NCBI RefSeq assembly: GCF_034353875.1
Contig: NZ_CP133784.1
Span: 3,004,501-3,068,500, forward strand
DNA from: Pseudomonas sp. MH9.2
Lineage (GTDB): Bacteria > Pseudomonadota > Gammaproteobacteria > Pseudomonadales > Pseudomonadaceae
DNA length: 64,000 nucleotides
Direction: 5' to 3'
Both the position numbers and the translations under genes were made by a program. The notes beneath the pieces are model-generated. The model was not told the origin of the DNA. It saw only the letters and a program-made list of their open reading frames with translations, and did not search any database. Below, one piece after another: positions 10,002 to 20,120 of this stretch; position 1 is the first letter of the stretch; each line of letters starts with the position of its first letter.

Positions 10002-10781
10002 ATGCGGATCATCAGTGTGAACGTAAATGGCATTCAGGCTGCAGTCGAGCGTGGTTTGCTCAGTTGGCTACAAGCCCAGAATGCTGACGTCATCTGCCTA
10101 CAGGACACCCGCGCCTCTGCCTTTGAACTGGACGACCCAGCCTTCCAACTGGATGGCTACTTCCTTTATGCCTGCGATGCTGAAGTCCCTGCCCAAGGCG
10201 GTGTGGCGCTCTACTCGCGGTTGCAACCAAAGGCTGTTATCAGCGGACTTGGCTTCGAAACAGCCGACCGTTACGGGCGCTATCTGCAAGCGGATTTCGA
10301 CAAGGTCAGTATTGCGACCTTGCTGCTTCCTTCGGGAATGAACGGCGACGAAGACTTGAACCAGAAGTTCAAGCTTATGGACGATTTCGCGCGCTACCTG
10401 GATAAGCAACGACGCAAGCGTCGTGAATACATCTATTGCGGCTCGCTGTATGTCGCGCAACAGAAGCTAGATATCAAAAACTGGCGTGACAGCCAGCAAT
10501 CTCCAGGCTTTCTTGCGCCAGAACGCGCATGGATGGACGAGATTGTCGGCACCATGGGCTATGTCGACGCCCTGCGTGAAGTCAGCCGTGAAGGCGATCA
10601 GTACAGCTGGTGGCCGGATAACGAACAAGCCGAAATGCTCAACCTCGGTTGGCGCTTCGACTATCAACTGCTGACCCCGGGTCTGCGCCGCTTCGTACGC
10701 AGCGCTCGCCTGCCACGTCAGCCACGCTTCTCGCAGCACGCTCCATTGATTGTGGATTACGACTGGACGTTGACCATCTGA
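10002..10781 (+). CDS. crc: Catabolite repression control protein Crc
   Basis: A 259-residue member of the exonuclease III/AP-endonuclease fold, recognisable as Crc by its start MRIISVNVNGIQAAVERGLL, its length and its position between pyrE and rph. Crc works with Hfq in a complex on A-rich mRNA sites to repress translation of catabolic genes when preferred carbon sources are present; it has no nuclease activity itself. Consistent with that, several nuclease active-site positions look altered (for example, EYIYCGSLYVAQQ where nucleases have a GDFN-type motif). ATG at MRIIS is preferred over an upstream TTG. It is controlled in other species by the CrcZ/CrcY family RNAs, which are not in this window. 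Confidence 0.95.
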   Translation: MRIISVNVNGIQAAVERGLLSWLQAQNADVICLQDTRASAFELDDPAFQLDGYFLYACDAEVPAQGGVALYSRLQPKAVISGLGFETADRYGRYLQADFDKVSIATLLLPSGMNGDEDLNQKFKLMDDFARYLDKQRRKRREYIYCGSLYVAQQKLDIKNWRDSQQSPGFLAPERAWMDEIVGTMGYVDALREVSREGDQYSWWPDNEQAEMLNLGWRFDYQLLTPGLRRFVRSARLPRQPRFSQHAPLIVDYDWTLTI

Positions 10782-10796
10782 CGTCCAGCCGCCCAC

Positions 10797-10825
10797 AAAA
10801 AAGCCGACTTCGTGTCGGCTTTTTT
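10797..10825. terminator. Bidirectional terminator between crc and DUF4870 gene
   Basis: The stem AAAAAAGCCGAC / GTCGGCTTTTTT with loop TTCGT has a T run on the plus strand and a matching A run on the other side. It can therefore terminate both crc and the convergent DUF4870 gene. Confidence 0.9.
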
Positions 10826-10843
10826 GCGGCTGCTGGTTTTGCG

Positions 10844-11212
10844 TTACTTGATCAAGCGCCAGGTAAACGGATACCGATAGGCAATCCCGTCGTTGGCCTT
10901 GACCCCGCCGATAATGGTCAACACCAGCGCGCCGACGCCGACCAGTACCAACAGCGGGAAGCCGATAATCACGACCATCAACAGGAAGCAGATCATTGCG
11001 GCAATCGCCACGGTGATCTGAAAATTCAGAGCTTCCTTGCCTTGGGCATCAATGAAAGGATCGGTCTCTTTCTTGATCTGCCAGAGAATCAATGGCCCCA
11101 GCAGATTGCCGAAAGGGAAGATCAGGCCGAAAAACGCCGCAAAGTGACAGAGCATCGCCCATTGACGAACCTCGGCACTGGGGGTCGGTAGCGGAAGCTG
11201 GCTGTCACTCAT
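10844..11212 (-). CDS. DUF4870 (Tic20-like) membrane protein
   Basis: A 122-residue inner-membrane protein with the DUF4870 pattern: WAMLCHFAAFFGLIFPFGNLLGPLILW (first membrane region, about 18-44), KKETDPFIDAQGKEALNFQ (48-66), and two further hydrophobic segments (about 68-104), ending in the short FTWRLIK tail. The family is related in fold to Tic20-type proteins, but its bacterial function is not known. It lies between crc and rph; the gap to rph suggests its own promoter or read-through from upstream. Confidence 0.85.
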   Translation of the reverse strand: MSDSQLPLPTPSAEVRQWAMLCHFAAFFGLIFPFGNLLGPLILWQIKKETDPFIDAQGKEALNFQITVAIAAMICFLLMVVIIGFPLLVLVGVGALVLTIIGGVKANDGIAYRYPFTWRLIK

Positions 11213-11260
11213 GATGCTTATCCTTAGCAGGTGTGATGGCTGAATCTATACCCGTGCCGA

Positions 11261-11983
11261 TCAGTCGGCCAGCGCAGCTCGCTGCAGTTCGAACAGCTCG
11301 GCCATGCCGATGTTCGCCAATGCCAGCATCGCGTTCAGCTCTTCTGGCTGGAACGGCGCGCCTTCAGCGGTGCCCTGGACTTCGATAAAGCCGCCAGCAC
11401 TGGTCATCACCACGTTGAGATCGGTCTCGGCAGCGGAGTCTTCCAGGTAGTCGAGGTCAAGTACTGGCTCACCCTGATACATACCCACCGACACCGCAGC
11501 AATCATCTGCTTGAGTGGATCGCCACCTTTGAGGCCGCCGCGCTTCTTGATGACTTTCAAGGCATCGACCAACGCAACCATGGCACCGGTAATGGACGCG
11601 GTACGCGTACCGCCATCGGCCTGGATCACATCGCAATCGACATACAGCGTCACTTCGCCCAGCTTGGACATGTCCAACGCTGATCGCAGGGAACGACCGA
11701 TCAAACGTTGAATCTCCAGGGTACGCCCGCCTTGCTTGCCACGGCTCGCTTCACGCTGGTTACGATCACCAGTGGCGCGCGGCAGCATGCCGTACTCAGC
11801 CGTCAACCAGCCTTGGCCCTGACCTTTAAGGAAGCGCGGCACGCCGCTCTCGACGCTGACCGTGCAAATCACTTTGGTGTCACCAAACTCTACCAGTACA
11901 GAACCCTCGGCGTGTTTGGTGTAGTTGCGGGTGATGCGGATCGAGCGGAGCTGATCGGCAGCGCGGCCACTTGGACGTTTCAT
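11261..11983 (-). CDS. rph: Ribonuclease PH
   Basis: A 240-residue phosphorolytic 3'-5' exoribonuclease that trims the 3' ends of tRNA precursors. It begins [17 protein letters not shown], and carries the conserved [30 protein letters not shown] and [14 protein letters not shown] segments and [19 protein letters not shown] near residue 120, which are the hexamer core and phosphate-binding residues. The frame extends 17 codons upstream but the family start is the chosen ATG. It is divergent from yicC, an arrangement common in gammaproteobacteria. Confidence 0.98.
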   Translation of the reverse strand: MKRPSGRAADQLRSIRITRNYTKHAEGSVLVEFGDTKVICTVSVESGVPRFLKGQGQGWLTAEYGMLPRATGDRNQREASRGKQGGRTLEIQRLIGRSLRSALDMSKLGEVTLYVDCDVIQADGGTRTASITGAMVALVDALKVIKKRGGLKGGDPLKQMIAAVSVGMYQGEPVLDLDYLEDSAAETDLNVVMTSAGGFIEVQGTAEGAPFQPEELNAMLALANIGMAELFELQRAALAD

Positions 11984-12142
11984 TTGGGAATACCTGTACT
12001 GAGACGGAAAACTGCCGGGCATTATAGAGGCCACAACCCTAGCTGGGCACCTCTAATAAAGTTGCCGGGCCGATTCGGGGCTGCCAACAGCATGCAGCCT
12101 GCACAAGAGCGACGCTCGGTAACGCCTTATGGCGTCGCCAGT

Positions 12143-12172
12143 TTGGGAGCATGCACCGCACTGCGCTACAAT
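12143..12172 (+). promoter_or_regulatory. Putative sigma-70 promoter for yicC-gmk
   Basis: TTGGGA (bases 12143-12148) and TACAAT (12167-12172) are separated by 18 bases and lie about 100 bases upstream of yicC in the rph-yicC divergent gap. The -10 element is good (5 of 6) and the -35 moderate. This is assigned by eye only. Confidence 0.4.
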
Positions 12173-12271
12173 CCTGCGCCTTCGAAGCCTGTCGGCTATT
12201 TGTGACATTTATTCGGGCAGTCCTGCGCCCACGACAGTCTTCTCACCGACTGAACCCACGAGGTATTTCCC

Positions 12272-13135
12272 ATGGTGCACAGCATGACGGCCTTCGCCCG
12301 AGTAGAACGGGCCGGCACCCAGGGCACGCTGAGCTGGGAACTGCGCTCGGTCAATCATCGCTATCTTGAGCCGCACCTGCGCCTGCCGGAGTCCTTTCGC
12401 GACCTGGAAGGCGCGGTCCGCGAAGCTCTGCGTCAGGGTTTGTCGCGCGGCAAGGTGGAATGCACGTTGCGCTTCACCGAAGAAACCGCCGGCAAACCGC
12501 TGCAGGTTGATCTCGAGCGCGCCGCGCAATTGGTCGCCGCAGCAGAGACAGTAGCCAGCCTGATCAAGCAACCGGCCCCTCTGAATCCGCTGGAAGTACT
12601 TGCCTGGCCCGGCGTATTGGTGGCCGATGCCAGCGATCCGCAGGCGCTCAATAACGATGCACTGGCCCTGTTCAGCGAGGCGTTGAGCGAACTGAAAGCC
12701 GGTCGCGGCCGTGAAGGTGCCGACCTGGCCAAACTTCTAGACGAACGGCTAGTCTCGATAAACGAAGAAGTCGCAACCCTGCGTACGCTGGTGCCGCAGA
12801 TGCTTGCGACCCAGCGCCAAAAGGTAATGGATCGCTTTGCCGACATGAAGGCCGAGCTTGATCCTCAGCGCCTGGAACAGGAAATGGTCCTGCTCGCACA
12901 GAAAAGTGACGTCGCCGAAGAACTGGACCGTCTCAGCACCCACGTTACCGAGGTGCGTCGCGTCCTCAAGACGGGCGGACAAGCAGGTCGGCGCCTGGAC
13001 TTCCTGATGCAGGAACTCAACCGCGAAGCCAATACATTGGGCTCCAAAGCCTTCGACCCGCGCAGCACTCAAGCGGCGGTCAACCTCAAGGTGTTGATCG
13101 AGCAGATGCGTGAACAAGTGCAGAATATTGAGTAA
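12272..13135 (+). CDS. yicC: YicC family endoribonuclease
   Basis: A 287-residue YicC protein. It starts MVHSMTAFARVERAGTQGTLSWELRSVNHRYLEPHLRLPE, the diagnostic N-terminal domain, and ends with the second conserved block (DVAEELDRLSTHV, GRRLDFLMQELNREANTLGSKA). E. coli YicC has been described as an endoribonuclease acting on small RNAs such as RyhB. The gene precedes gmk by 12 bases, a widely conserved pairing, so the two are likely one operon. Confidence 0.95.
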   Translation: MVHSMTAFARVERAGTQGTLSWELRSVNHRYLEPHLRLPESFRDLEGAVREALRQGLSRGKVECTLRFTEETAGKPLQVDLERAAQLVAAAETVASLIKQPAPLNPLEVLAWPGVLVADASDPQALNNDALALFSEALSELKAGRGREGADLAKLLDERLVSINEEVATLRTLVPQMLATQRQKVMDRFADMKAELDPQRLEQEMVLLAQKSDVAEELDRLSTHVTEVRRVLKTGGQAGRRLDFLMQELNREANTLGSKAFDPRSTQAAVNLKVLIEQMREQVQNIE

Positions 13136-13768
<633 letters not shown>

Positions 13769-13923
13769 AATACCGCTTTCGGGCATTTTAAACGTGCGTA
13801 AGCAACGTATTGGGGTGCCCCTGAAAAATCAGCGCTTCCCTAAACGCTGGTGTTTTTTTAAACTGTTCAGTCCGCTCGCCCATCCGGGCACCGCGCATAC
13901 TGCATTTGCTACGAGGAATACCC

Positions 13924-14187
13924 ATGGCCCGCGTGACCGTTGAAGACTGCCTAGACCACGTCGTTAATCGCTTTGAGCTGGTCATGCTCTCTACCAAGCG
14001 TGCCCGTCAATTGGCGACCGGCGGTAAAGAACCGAAACTGCCTTGGGAAAATGACAAGCCTACCGTTATGGCTCTGCGTGAAATCGCAGCGGGCCTGATG
14101 AATTACGCAGTCATTGCAGAAGCTGAAATCGTTGAAGATGAGCCGTTGTTCGGTAACTTCGAGGACGAGTCCAACGAGGCCGTCTAA
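13924..14187 (+). CDS. rpoZ: RNA polymerase omega subunit
   Basis: An 87-residue protein, [30 protein letters not shown], the exact family N-terminus, with the conserved [13 protein letters not shown] helix. Omega helps assemble RNA polymerase by holding the beta' subunit and forms part of a ppGpp-binding site in proteobacteria. ATG at MARVT is preferred over an in-frame upstream start. It is followed by spoT after 60 bases, a conserved gmk-rpoZ-spoT order. Confidence 0.98.
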   Translation: MARVTVEDCLDHVVNRFELVMLSTKRARQLATGGKEPKLPWENDKPTVMALREIAAGLMNYAVIAEAEIVEDEPLFGNFEDESNEAV

Positions 14188-14247
14188 GTCTATGCCTGGT
14201 CGACGTAGTACGGCACAGGGCAAAAGCCATCGGCAGGGGGTAACACC

Positions 14248-16356
14248 TTGCCGAGCATAGACGCCCTCGCCGATCGTCTGTCGGCCTACCTCGGTAAAGA
14301 CCAGGTCAATCTGGTCCGCCGAGCGTATTTCTATGCCGAACAAGCCCACGATGGCCAACGCCGTCGTAGCGGTGAAGCCTACGTCACGCACCCTCTAGCG
14401 GTCGCGAATATCCTTGCCGACATGCACATGGACCATCAAAGCCTGATGGCGGCCATGCTGCATGACGTGATTGAAGACACCGGAATTGCCAAGGAAGCGC
14501 TCTGTGCGCAGTTCGGCGAAACCGTGGCCGAATTGGTCGATGGGGTCAGCAAGCTGACTCAGATGAACTTCGAGACCAAGGCCGAGGCGCAAGCTGAAAA
14601 CTTCCAGAAAATGGCCATGGCCATGGCGCGCGATATCCGCGTGATCCTGGTCAAGCTGGCTGACCGGCTGCACAACATGCGCACGCTGGAAGTCCTGTCC
14701 GGAGAAAAGCGCCGGCGGATCGCCAAGGAAACCCTGGAAATCTATGCGCCCATCGCCAATCGCCTGGGCATGCACAGCATTCGCATTGAGTTCGAAGACC
14801 TCGGGTTCAAGGCCATGTACCCAATGCGCTCCTCACGTATTGGCCAAGCGGTCAAACGGGCACGGGGCAATCGCAAAGAGCTGGTCAACAAGATCGAGGA
14901 GTCCCTGAGCCATTGCCTGGCCGTGGACGGTATCGAAGGCGAAGTCAGCGGTCGGCAGAAACACCTGTACGGCATCTACAAGAAGATGCGCGGCAAACGC
15001 CGGGCCTTCAACGAAATCATGGACGTTTACGCGTTCCGCATCATCGTCGACAAAGTCGACACCTGCTACCGCGTGCTGGGTGCTGTGCATAATTTGTACA
15101 AACCGCTGCCCGGGCGCTTCAAGGATTACATCGCGATTCCCAAGGCCAACGGCTACCAGTCCCTGCATACGACGCTGTTCGGTATGCATGGCGTGCCTAT
15201 CGAAATCCAGATCCGCACCCGTGAAATGGAAGAGATGGCGAACAACGGGATCGCGGCGCATTGGCTGTACAAATCCAATGGCGACGAGCAGCAACAAGGC
15301 ACGCATGCCCGCGCTCGTCAGTGGGTCAAAGGCGTGCTGGAAATGCAGCAGCGTGCCGGCAACTCGCTGGAATTCATCGAAAGCGTGAAGATCGACCTGT
15401 TCCCGGACGAGGTCTACGTGTTCACGCCCAAAGGCCGGATCATGGAGCTGCCCAAAGGCTCCACGGCGGTCGATTTCGCTTACGCAGTCCACACCGATGT
15501 CGGCAACAGCTGCATAGCCTGTCGGATCAATCGTCGCCTGGCACCGCTCTCCGAGCCGCTGCAAAGTGGCTCGACGGTTGAAATCGTCAGCGCGCCAGGT
15601 GCGCGTCCGAACCCGGCGTGGCTGAATTTCGTGGTCACCGGTAAAGCTCGCACGCACATTCGCCACGCCCTCAAGCTGCAACGCCGCTCTGAATCCATCA
15701 GCCTGGGCGAACGCCTGCTGAACAAGGTGCTCAACGGCTTCAATAGCACCCTGGAGAAGATTCCAGCCGACCGCGTGCAAATGATCCTTACCGAGTACCG
15801 CGTGGAGGTCATCGAAGACCTGCTCGAAGACATTGGCCTGGGCAACCGCATGGCCTATGTCGTCGCCCGCCGCTTGCTGACCAGCGAAGCCGAGCAACTG
15901 CCAAGCTCCGAAGGTCCATTGGCGATTCGCGGCACCGAAGGGTTAGTCCTCAGCTACGCCAAGTGCTGCACGCCGATCCCGGGCGACCCGATTGTCGGCC
16001 ATCTGTCCGCAGGCAAGGGCATGGTTGTGCACCTGGACAACTGCCGCAACATCAGTGAAATCCGCCACAATCCGGAAAAATGCATCCAGCTGTCCTGGGC
16101 CAAGGATGTGACGGGCGAATTCAACGTCGAACTGCGCGTCGAACTGGAACATCAGCGCGGCCTTATCGCCCTGCTGGCCAGTAGCGTGAATGCCGCGGAC
16201 GGCAATATCGAAAAAATCAGCATGGACGAGCGCGATGGTCGCATCAGCGTGGTCCAACTGGTAGTCAGCGTGCACGACCGCGTGCACCTGGCCCGCGTGA
16301 TCAGAAAACTGCGCGCCCTGACAGGGGTCATTCGCATCACCCGCATGCGCGCGTAG
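14248..16356 (+). CDS. spoT: Bifunctional (p)ppGpp synthetase/hydrolase
   Basis: A 702-residue RelA/SpoT enzyme that makes and chiefly degrades (p)ppGpp in the stringent response. The HD hydrolase domain is intact (H48, H72-D73 in [11 protein letters not shown]76-D77). The synthetase region follows (about 225-340, with [14 protein letters not shown] and [17 protein letters not shown]), then TGS (about 385-445, [20 protein letters not shown]), a conserved-cysteine zone ([17 protein letters not shown], about 570) and the C-terminal ACT domain. The start codon is TTG, chosen because [16 protein letters not shown] is the family N-terminus and no ATG precedes it in frame. Confidence 0.98.
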   Translation: MPSIDALADRLSAYLGKDQVNLVRRAYFYAEQAHDGQRRRSGEAYVTHPLAVANILADMHMDHQSLMAAMLHDVIEDTGIAKEALCAQFGETVAELVDGVSKLTQMNFETKAEAQAENFQKMAMAMARDIRVILVKLADRLHNMRTLEVLSGEKRRRIAKETLEIYAPIANRLGMHSIRIEFEDLGFKAMYPMRSSRIGQAVKRARGNRKELVNKIEESLSHCLAVDGIEGEVSGRQKHLYGIYKKMRGKRRAFNEIMDVYAFRIIVDKVDTCYRVLGAVHNLYKPLPGRFKDYIAIPKANGYQSLHTTLFGMHGVPIEIQIRTREMEEMANNGIAAHWLYKSNGDEQQQGTHARARQWVKGVLEMQQRAGNSLEFIESVKIDLFPDEVYVFTPKGRIMELPKGSTAVDFAYAVHTDVGNSCIACRINRRLAPLSEPLQSGSTVEIVSAPGARPNPAWLNFVVTGKARTHIRHALKLQRRSESISLGERLLNKVLNGFNSTLEKIPADRVQMILTEYRVEVIEDLLEDIGLGNRMAYVVARRLLTSEAEQLPSSEGPLAIRGTEGLVLSYAKCCTPIPGDPIVGHLSAGKGMVVHLDNCRNISEIRHNPEKCIQLSWAKDVTGEFNVELRVELEHQRGLIALLASSVNAADGNIEKISMDERDGRISVVQLVVSVHDRVHLARVIRKLRALTGVIRITRMRA

Positions 16357-16381
16357 CCAACCACTTCATCAGGAGTTCTTC

Positions 16382-16762
16382 ATGACCAAGACCGTTATCA
16401 CCAGCGACAAAGCACCTGCAGCCATCGGCACTTACTCTCAGGCGATCAAAGCTGGCAATACCGTCTACATGTCCGGGCAGATCCCGCTGGACCCGAAAAC
16501 CATGGAACTGGTCGAAGGCTTCGAAGCCCAGACCGTTCAGGTGTTCGAGAACCTGAAAGCCGTGGCTGAAGCAGCCGGAGGTTCGTTCAAGGACATCGTC
16601 AAACTGAACATCTTCCTGACTGACCTGAGCCACTTCGCCAAGGTCAACGAGATCATGGGCAAATACTTCGACCAGCCTTACCCGGCCCGCGCCGCCATCG
16701 GTGTTGCTGCGCTGCCAAAAGGCTCGCAGGTCGAAATGGACGCCATCCTCGTTATTGAATAA
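16382..16762 (+). CDS. ridA: 2-iminobutanoate/2-iminopropanoate deaminase
   Basis: A 126-residue RidA (YjgF/YER057c/UK114) protein that hydrolyses reactive enamine/imine intermediates released by PLP enzymes. The catalytic arginine R103 lies in [23 protein letters not shown], and [22 protein letters not shown] is the N-terminal signature. It sits 25 bases after spoT with a good AGGAG site (CAGGAGTTCTTC ATG), so it is probably in the rpoZ-spoT-ridA transcript, an order common in proteobacteria. Confidence 0.96.
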   Translation: MTKTVITSDKAPAAIGTYSQAIKAGNTVYMSGQIPLDPKTMELVEGFEAQTVQVFENLKAVAEAAGGSFKDIVKLNIFLTDLSHFAKVNEIMGKYFDQPYPARAAIGVAALPKGSQVEMDAILVIE

Positions 16763-16818
16763 CCTCCCCCGACGGAGCGCTGGCCGTTCCGCCCACCCTG
16801 CAAAGGAAGGACTCCGCT

Positions 16819-17556
16819 ATGCGCTTTGCGCTTGCCCTCTCGCTGCTCGCCACGCTATTGAGCGGCTGTGCCAGCCACGCCGACCGTAACCCTGACGGCA
16901 TCTGGATCAACCAGACCGCTATCGATGCCGCCTCCAAAGGTGGAAATCTGCGCCAGGCGCTGCTTGCCAACGGGCCTAACCTGGAATGGCACGTCGACAC
17001 AAAAGCCAGGCAGGCCGCCTTCTCTAACGGCTTCGAGCTGAGTGAAGGAAAAATCGTCAGTGCCGCCGATGGCAAATGGCACGTCGATTTCTACGGTAAC
17101 TTCTTCGAAGACCTGAGCCTCAAAGGCGACGAACTGGTTCAAGGCGTCAGCGACTCGAGCCCGGAACAACGCTTCGTGCAGCCTGAAAATCCCGCGCCTG
17201 CCGACGCACCGCCGGGCAGCAGTTTCGAGAAAGCCCTGTATAGCGCCTATATGGGCGGTCAATGGAAAATTGTCGACGGCGAAGGCGCTGGCGGCGTCGT
17301 TCAGTTCCAGCCTGACGGCAGCATTATCGGCTTGCCGGGCAATGATCGTTACGCCCTATGCCTGGCCGGTGATTGCGCAGCCATGAGCGGCGAACACGAC
17401 AGCCTCTGGCTGGAAAAAGCCCAAAAAGGCAATGCCTGGATCTTTGTCCGCAAAGACAAGCAGATGGAAATACTCCAGGCCGTCAATCAGGCCAAGGCCG
17501 ACGAAATGCCGGACCTGCGTCCTGGTGCACGTCACTGGTTGCTCGAGCGGAACTGA
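16819..17556 (+). CDS. Predicted lipoprotein, function unknown
   Basis: A 245-residue protein with a lipoprotein signal peptide (MRFALALSLLATLLSGC, lipobox LLSGC, lipidated Cys17), so it is probably anchored in the outer or inner membrane facing the periplasm. The mature part repeats a theme of short beta-strands and glycine turns (for example DGKWHVDFYGNFFED and GGQWKIVDGEGAGGVVQFQPDG), suggesting a beta-rich fold, with two cysteines close together (CLAGDC) that may form a disulfide. I do not recognise a named family. Confidence 0.75.
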   Translation: MRFALALSLLATLLSGCASHADRNPDGIWINQTAIDAASKGGNLRQALLANGPNLEWHVDTKARQAAFSNGFELSEGKIVSAADGKWHVDFYGNFFEDLSLKGDELVQGVSDSSPEQRFVQPENPAPADAPPGSSFEKALYSAYMGGQWKIVDGEGAGGVVQFQPDGSIIGLPGNDRYALCLAGDCAAMSGEHDSLWLEKAQKGNAWIFVRKDKQMEILQAVNQAKADEMPDLRPGARHWLLERN

Positions 17557-17576
17557 AGCCGCACGGTCTGCCCTTC

Positions 17577-17630
17577 GCTCCCACACCCCCCGTGGGAGCG
17601 AATTTATTGGCGATACAGGCCTGTCGGCGA
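17577..17630. repeat. REP-like element with hairpin
   Basis: CGCTCCCAC / GTGGGAGCG (9-bp stem, 7-base loop, 17577-17600) followed by AATTTATTGGCGATA resembles the repetitive extragenic palindromes of pseudomonads (GTGGGAGCGAATTTATTCGCG type). It lies between the convergent lipoprotein and SDR genes and may act as a transcript end. Similar pieces recur at 35740 and 36829. Confidence 0.6.
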
Positions 17631-17646
17631 TGCAGGGTTCAGACCC

Positions 17647-18504
17647 CTATTTCTGCCCTTCAAGCACCGCAGCGTAGCCCTCGCGATAACTCGCATAACG
17701 CGGCACCCAGCCCAATGCCCGGGCCCGGGCATTGCTGCAGCGCTTGCTGCCGGCGCGGCGCACGCTGGCCTCAGCCGACCACTCGGTAACCCCCAGATAC
17801 TCACGCAGCCACGCAACCACCTCGGCCAAGGGCGCGGGCGCATCATCGACACCGATATAGCACTCATCCAGCGCAACGCCACGGGCATCCGCCTGTAGCA
17901 GGTACGCCAATAGCCCTGCGGCATCGTCGACATGAATGCGATTGCCATATAACGGCGGCTCGGCCACGACGCGATAACCTTGACGAACTTGCGTCAGCAA
18001 CCACTCGCGGCCCGGCCCATAGATGCCCGTCAGGCGCACCACACTGGCGGGGATGCCGCTGTGCAATGCCAAGTGCTCGGCCTCAAGCATCAGGCGACTG
18101 GAATAACCCGTCGCCTGGGTAGCCGATGACTCATCGACCCACTCTCCCTGCTGTTGCCCATACACACTACTGCTGGACACGAACACCAGACGCCTGGGCT
18201 TCTGCCCGTGTTGCTTGAGCCAACTCAATACATTGCGCAGGCCATCCACATACGCTGCCCGGTAACCGGCCTCGTCATGATCGGTCGCAGCAGCGCTGTA
18301 GACCAGGTAATCAATCGGCGAGGTTGGCCAGGCGATTGGGCAGTCAGCATCGAACAGGTCACCTGCGATGCCTGTTACCCCGGCAGGCAAGCGCGCAACA
18401 GACCGGCGCAAACCAGACACGGTCCAGCCCTGAGCAAGCAGTTGGCTGGCGAGACGGCCTCCAACATCACCACAACCAGCAATCAAAACAGACGGGGCAG
18501 ACAT
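17647..18504 (-). CDS. SDR/NAD-dependent epimerase family protein
   Basis: A 285-residue Rossmann-fold protein. The nucleotide-binding motif SVLIAGCGDVGGRLASQL is at the N-terminus, and VFVSSSSVYGQQQGEWVDE followed by a SRLMLEAEHLAL region matches the atypical extended SDR layout, in which the active-site lysine of YxxxK is not conserved. The GCGDVG start resembles YeeZ/nucleoside-diphosphate-sugar epimerase-like proteins. The substrate is unknown. ATG at MSAPSVLIAG is chosen over a start five codons upstream. Confidence 0.85.
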   Translation of the reverse strand: MSAPSVLIAGCGDVGGRLASQLLAQGWTVSGLRRSVARLPAGVTGIAGDLFDADCPIAWPTSPIDYLVYSAAATDHDEAGYRAAYVDGLRNVLSWLKQHGQKPRRLVFVSSSSVYGQQQGEWVDESSATQATGYSSRLMLEAEHLALHSGIPASVVRLTGIYGPGREWLLTQVRQGYRVVAEPPLYGNRIHVDDAAGLLAYLLQADARGVALDECYIGVDDAPAPLAEVVAWLREYLGVTEWSAEASVRRAGSKRCSNARARALGWVPRYASYREGYAAVLEGQK

Positions 18505-18618
18505 GTCGGAGCTCCACAATAAAAAACGTGCGACAACGGCGCGGTAAACAGCCGAAAATGACGTTTGAATTTAATCAGAAACCTACGGTTTATAGGGAAA
18601 GATACCGCACCACTTGTT

Positions 18619-18637
18619 GTTAACAAGAATTATTTGC
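18619..18637. promoter_or_regulatory. Possible Fur box upstream of exbB
   Basis: GTTAACAAGAATTATTTGC matches 11 of 19 positions of the GATAATGATAATCATTATC consensus when read on the minus strand, and resembles Pseudomonas Fur sites of the GCAAATAATTCT type. It is about 95 bases upstream of exbB, which is iron-regulated in relatives. The match is weak to moderate. Confidence 0.4.
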
Positions 18638-18731
18638 AATAATCGGGACCCGTTTGCTCTGCCCTTCCGGTCATATGCCTAGCGCGAAGTGGCAGAACGA
18701 AGCCCCCTTTTTCCTCTCAGGTCAGGCCAGC

Positions 18732-19688
18732 ATGACACGTATCCAATCCCTCGCTTCGCCCACCAAGCTTGCCAGCCTGCCGCGCGCATGGCGCGGTATT
18801 GCTGCGTTGATGCTCAGCCTGATGCTGGCTCCCAGCGCGTTTGCCAATGAACCGGTCGCTGCTGCTTCGCCCGCCGTCCAGGCTGTCGCTGCCGCACCCG
18901 CCAATGGCATTGTCGACCCTGCCGCCGCCCCGGTTGTAGAGCAACGTGAAGACGCAGCCGTTGTCGATGACAACAGCCTCGGTATGGCCAACGACCTGTC
19001 GCCTTGGGGCATGTACCAGCATGCCGACATCATCGTGAAAGTCGTCCTGATTGGTCTCGCCATCGCCTCGATCATCACCTGGACAATCTGGATCGCCAAA
19101 GGCGTTGAGTTGTTGGGCGCCAAGCGGCGCCTGCGCGGCGAAATCGTCAACCTGAAAAAGGCCCGTACCCTCAAGGAAGCCAGCGACAGCGCCAGTAAAG
19201 AAGGGACGCTGGGCCACCTGTTAGTGCATGACGCCCTCGAAGAAATGCGCCTGTCGGCCAACAGCCGCGAGCGCGAAGGCATCAAGGAGCGGGTCAGCTT
19301 CCGCCTGGAACGTCTGGTTGCAGCCTGTGGCCGCAACATGAGCAACGGCACCGGCGTGCTCGCGACCATCGGTTCCACCGCGCCCTTCGTCGGCCTCTTT
19401 GGCACCGTATGGGGCATCATGAACAGCTTCATCGGCATCGCCAAAACCCAGACCACCAACCTTGCCGTGGTGGCCCCCGGTATTGCCGAAGCCTTGCTGG
19501 CTACCGCGCTTGGGCTGGTTGCCGCGATTCCGGCTGTGGTGATCTACAACGTTTTCGCCCGCTCCATCGCGGGTTACAAAGCCCAGGTTTCCGATGCCTC
19601 GGCACACGTTCTGCTGCTGGTCAGTCGTGACCTCGATCACCTGCCGGCCGAGCGTAGCCAGCAGCCTCACGTGGTTAAAGTGGGGTAA
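18732..19688 (+). CDS. exbB: TonB-system proton channel protein ExbB
   Basis: A 318-residue MotA/TolQ/ExbB family protein. A signal-peptide-like start (MTRIQSLASPTKLASL... with LALMLAPSAFA) precedes a long A/P-rich periplasmic stretch, the extended form seen in Pseudomonas. Three membrane segments follow (about 98-120, 210-235, 250-275), with GTGVLATIGSTAPFVGLFGTVWGIM the family signature. ExbB with ExbD energises TonB with the proton gradient for outer membrane siderophore and vitamin uptake. ATG at MTRIQ was chosen for its position; a longer frame starts at 18654 but is less likely. Confidence 0.95.
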   Translation: MTRIQSLASPTKLASLPRAWRGIAALMLSLMLAPSAFANEPVAAASPAVQAVAAAPANGIVDPAAAPVVEQREDAAVVDDNSLGMANDLSPWGMYQHADIIVKVVLIGLAIASIITWTIWIAKGVELLGAKRRLRGEIVNLKKARTLKEASDSASKEGTLGHLLVHDALEEMRLSANSREREGIKERVSFRLERLVAACGRNMSNGTGVLATIGSTAPFVGLFGTVWGIMNSFIGIAKTQTTNLAVVAPGIAEALLATALGLVAAIPAVVIYNVFARSIAGYKAQVSDASAHVLLLVSRDLDHLPAERSQQPHVVKVG

Positions 19689-19691
19689 ACC

Positions 19692-20120
19692 ATGGGCCTG
19701 CATCTGAACGAAAACAGTGGCGACGATCTCGTCGAGAACCACGAAATCAACGTCACGCCGTTTATCGACGTCATGTTGGTGCTGCTGATCATTTTCATGG
19801 TGGCCGCCCCGTTGGCGACGGTCGATATCAAAGTCGACCTCCCCGCCTCCACCGCCAAGCCTGTTGCTCGGCCCGAGAAACCGCTGTTTCTCAGCGTCAA
19901 GACTGATCAGAGCCTATTCCTCGGCGAAGAAAAAATCAGTCGTGAACAGCTTGGCCAAGTGCTCGATGCCAAGACCAGGGGCAAGAAGGACACGACGATT
20001 TTCTTCCAGGCCGACAAGGGCGTGGACTACGGCGACCTGATGGAGGTGATGAACGCCTTGCGCGGTGCCGGTTACCTGAAAGTCGGCCTCGTGGGCCTCG
20101 AGACGGTTGGCAAGAAATGA
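19692..20120 (+). CDS. exbD: TonB-system protein ExbD
   Basis: A 142-residue ExbD/TolR protein with a single N-terminal membrane helix containing the essential aspartate in NVTPFIDVMLVLLII, then a small periplasmic domain (to about residue 142). It forms the ExbB-ExbD proton channel complex of the inner membrane. It begins 3 bases after exbB, and its last 4 bases (ATGA) overlap the start of tonB, so the three genes are translationally coupled in one operon. Confidence 0.97.
   Translation: MGLHLNENSGDDLVENHEINVTPFIDVMLVLLIIFMVAAPLATVDIKVDLPASTAKPVARPEKPLFLSVKTDQSLFLGEEKISREQLGQVLDAKTRGKKDTTIFFQADKGVDYGDLMEVMNALRGAGYLKVGLVGLETVGKK

Noticed and set aside
14833..15897. 354-codon minus-strand frame opposite spoT
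   Set aside because: Antisense shadow of a well-supported gene; no domain similarity.
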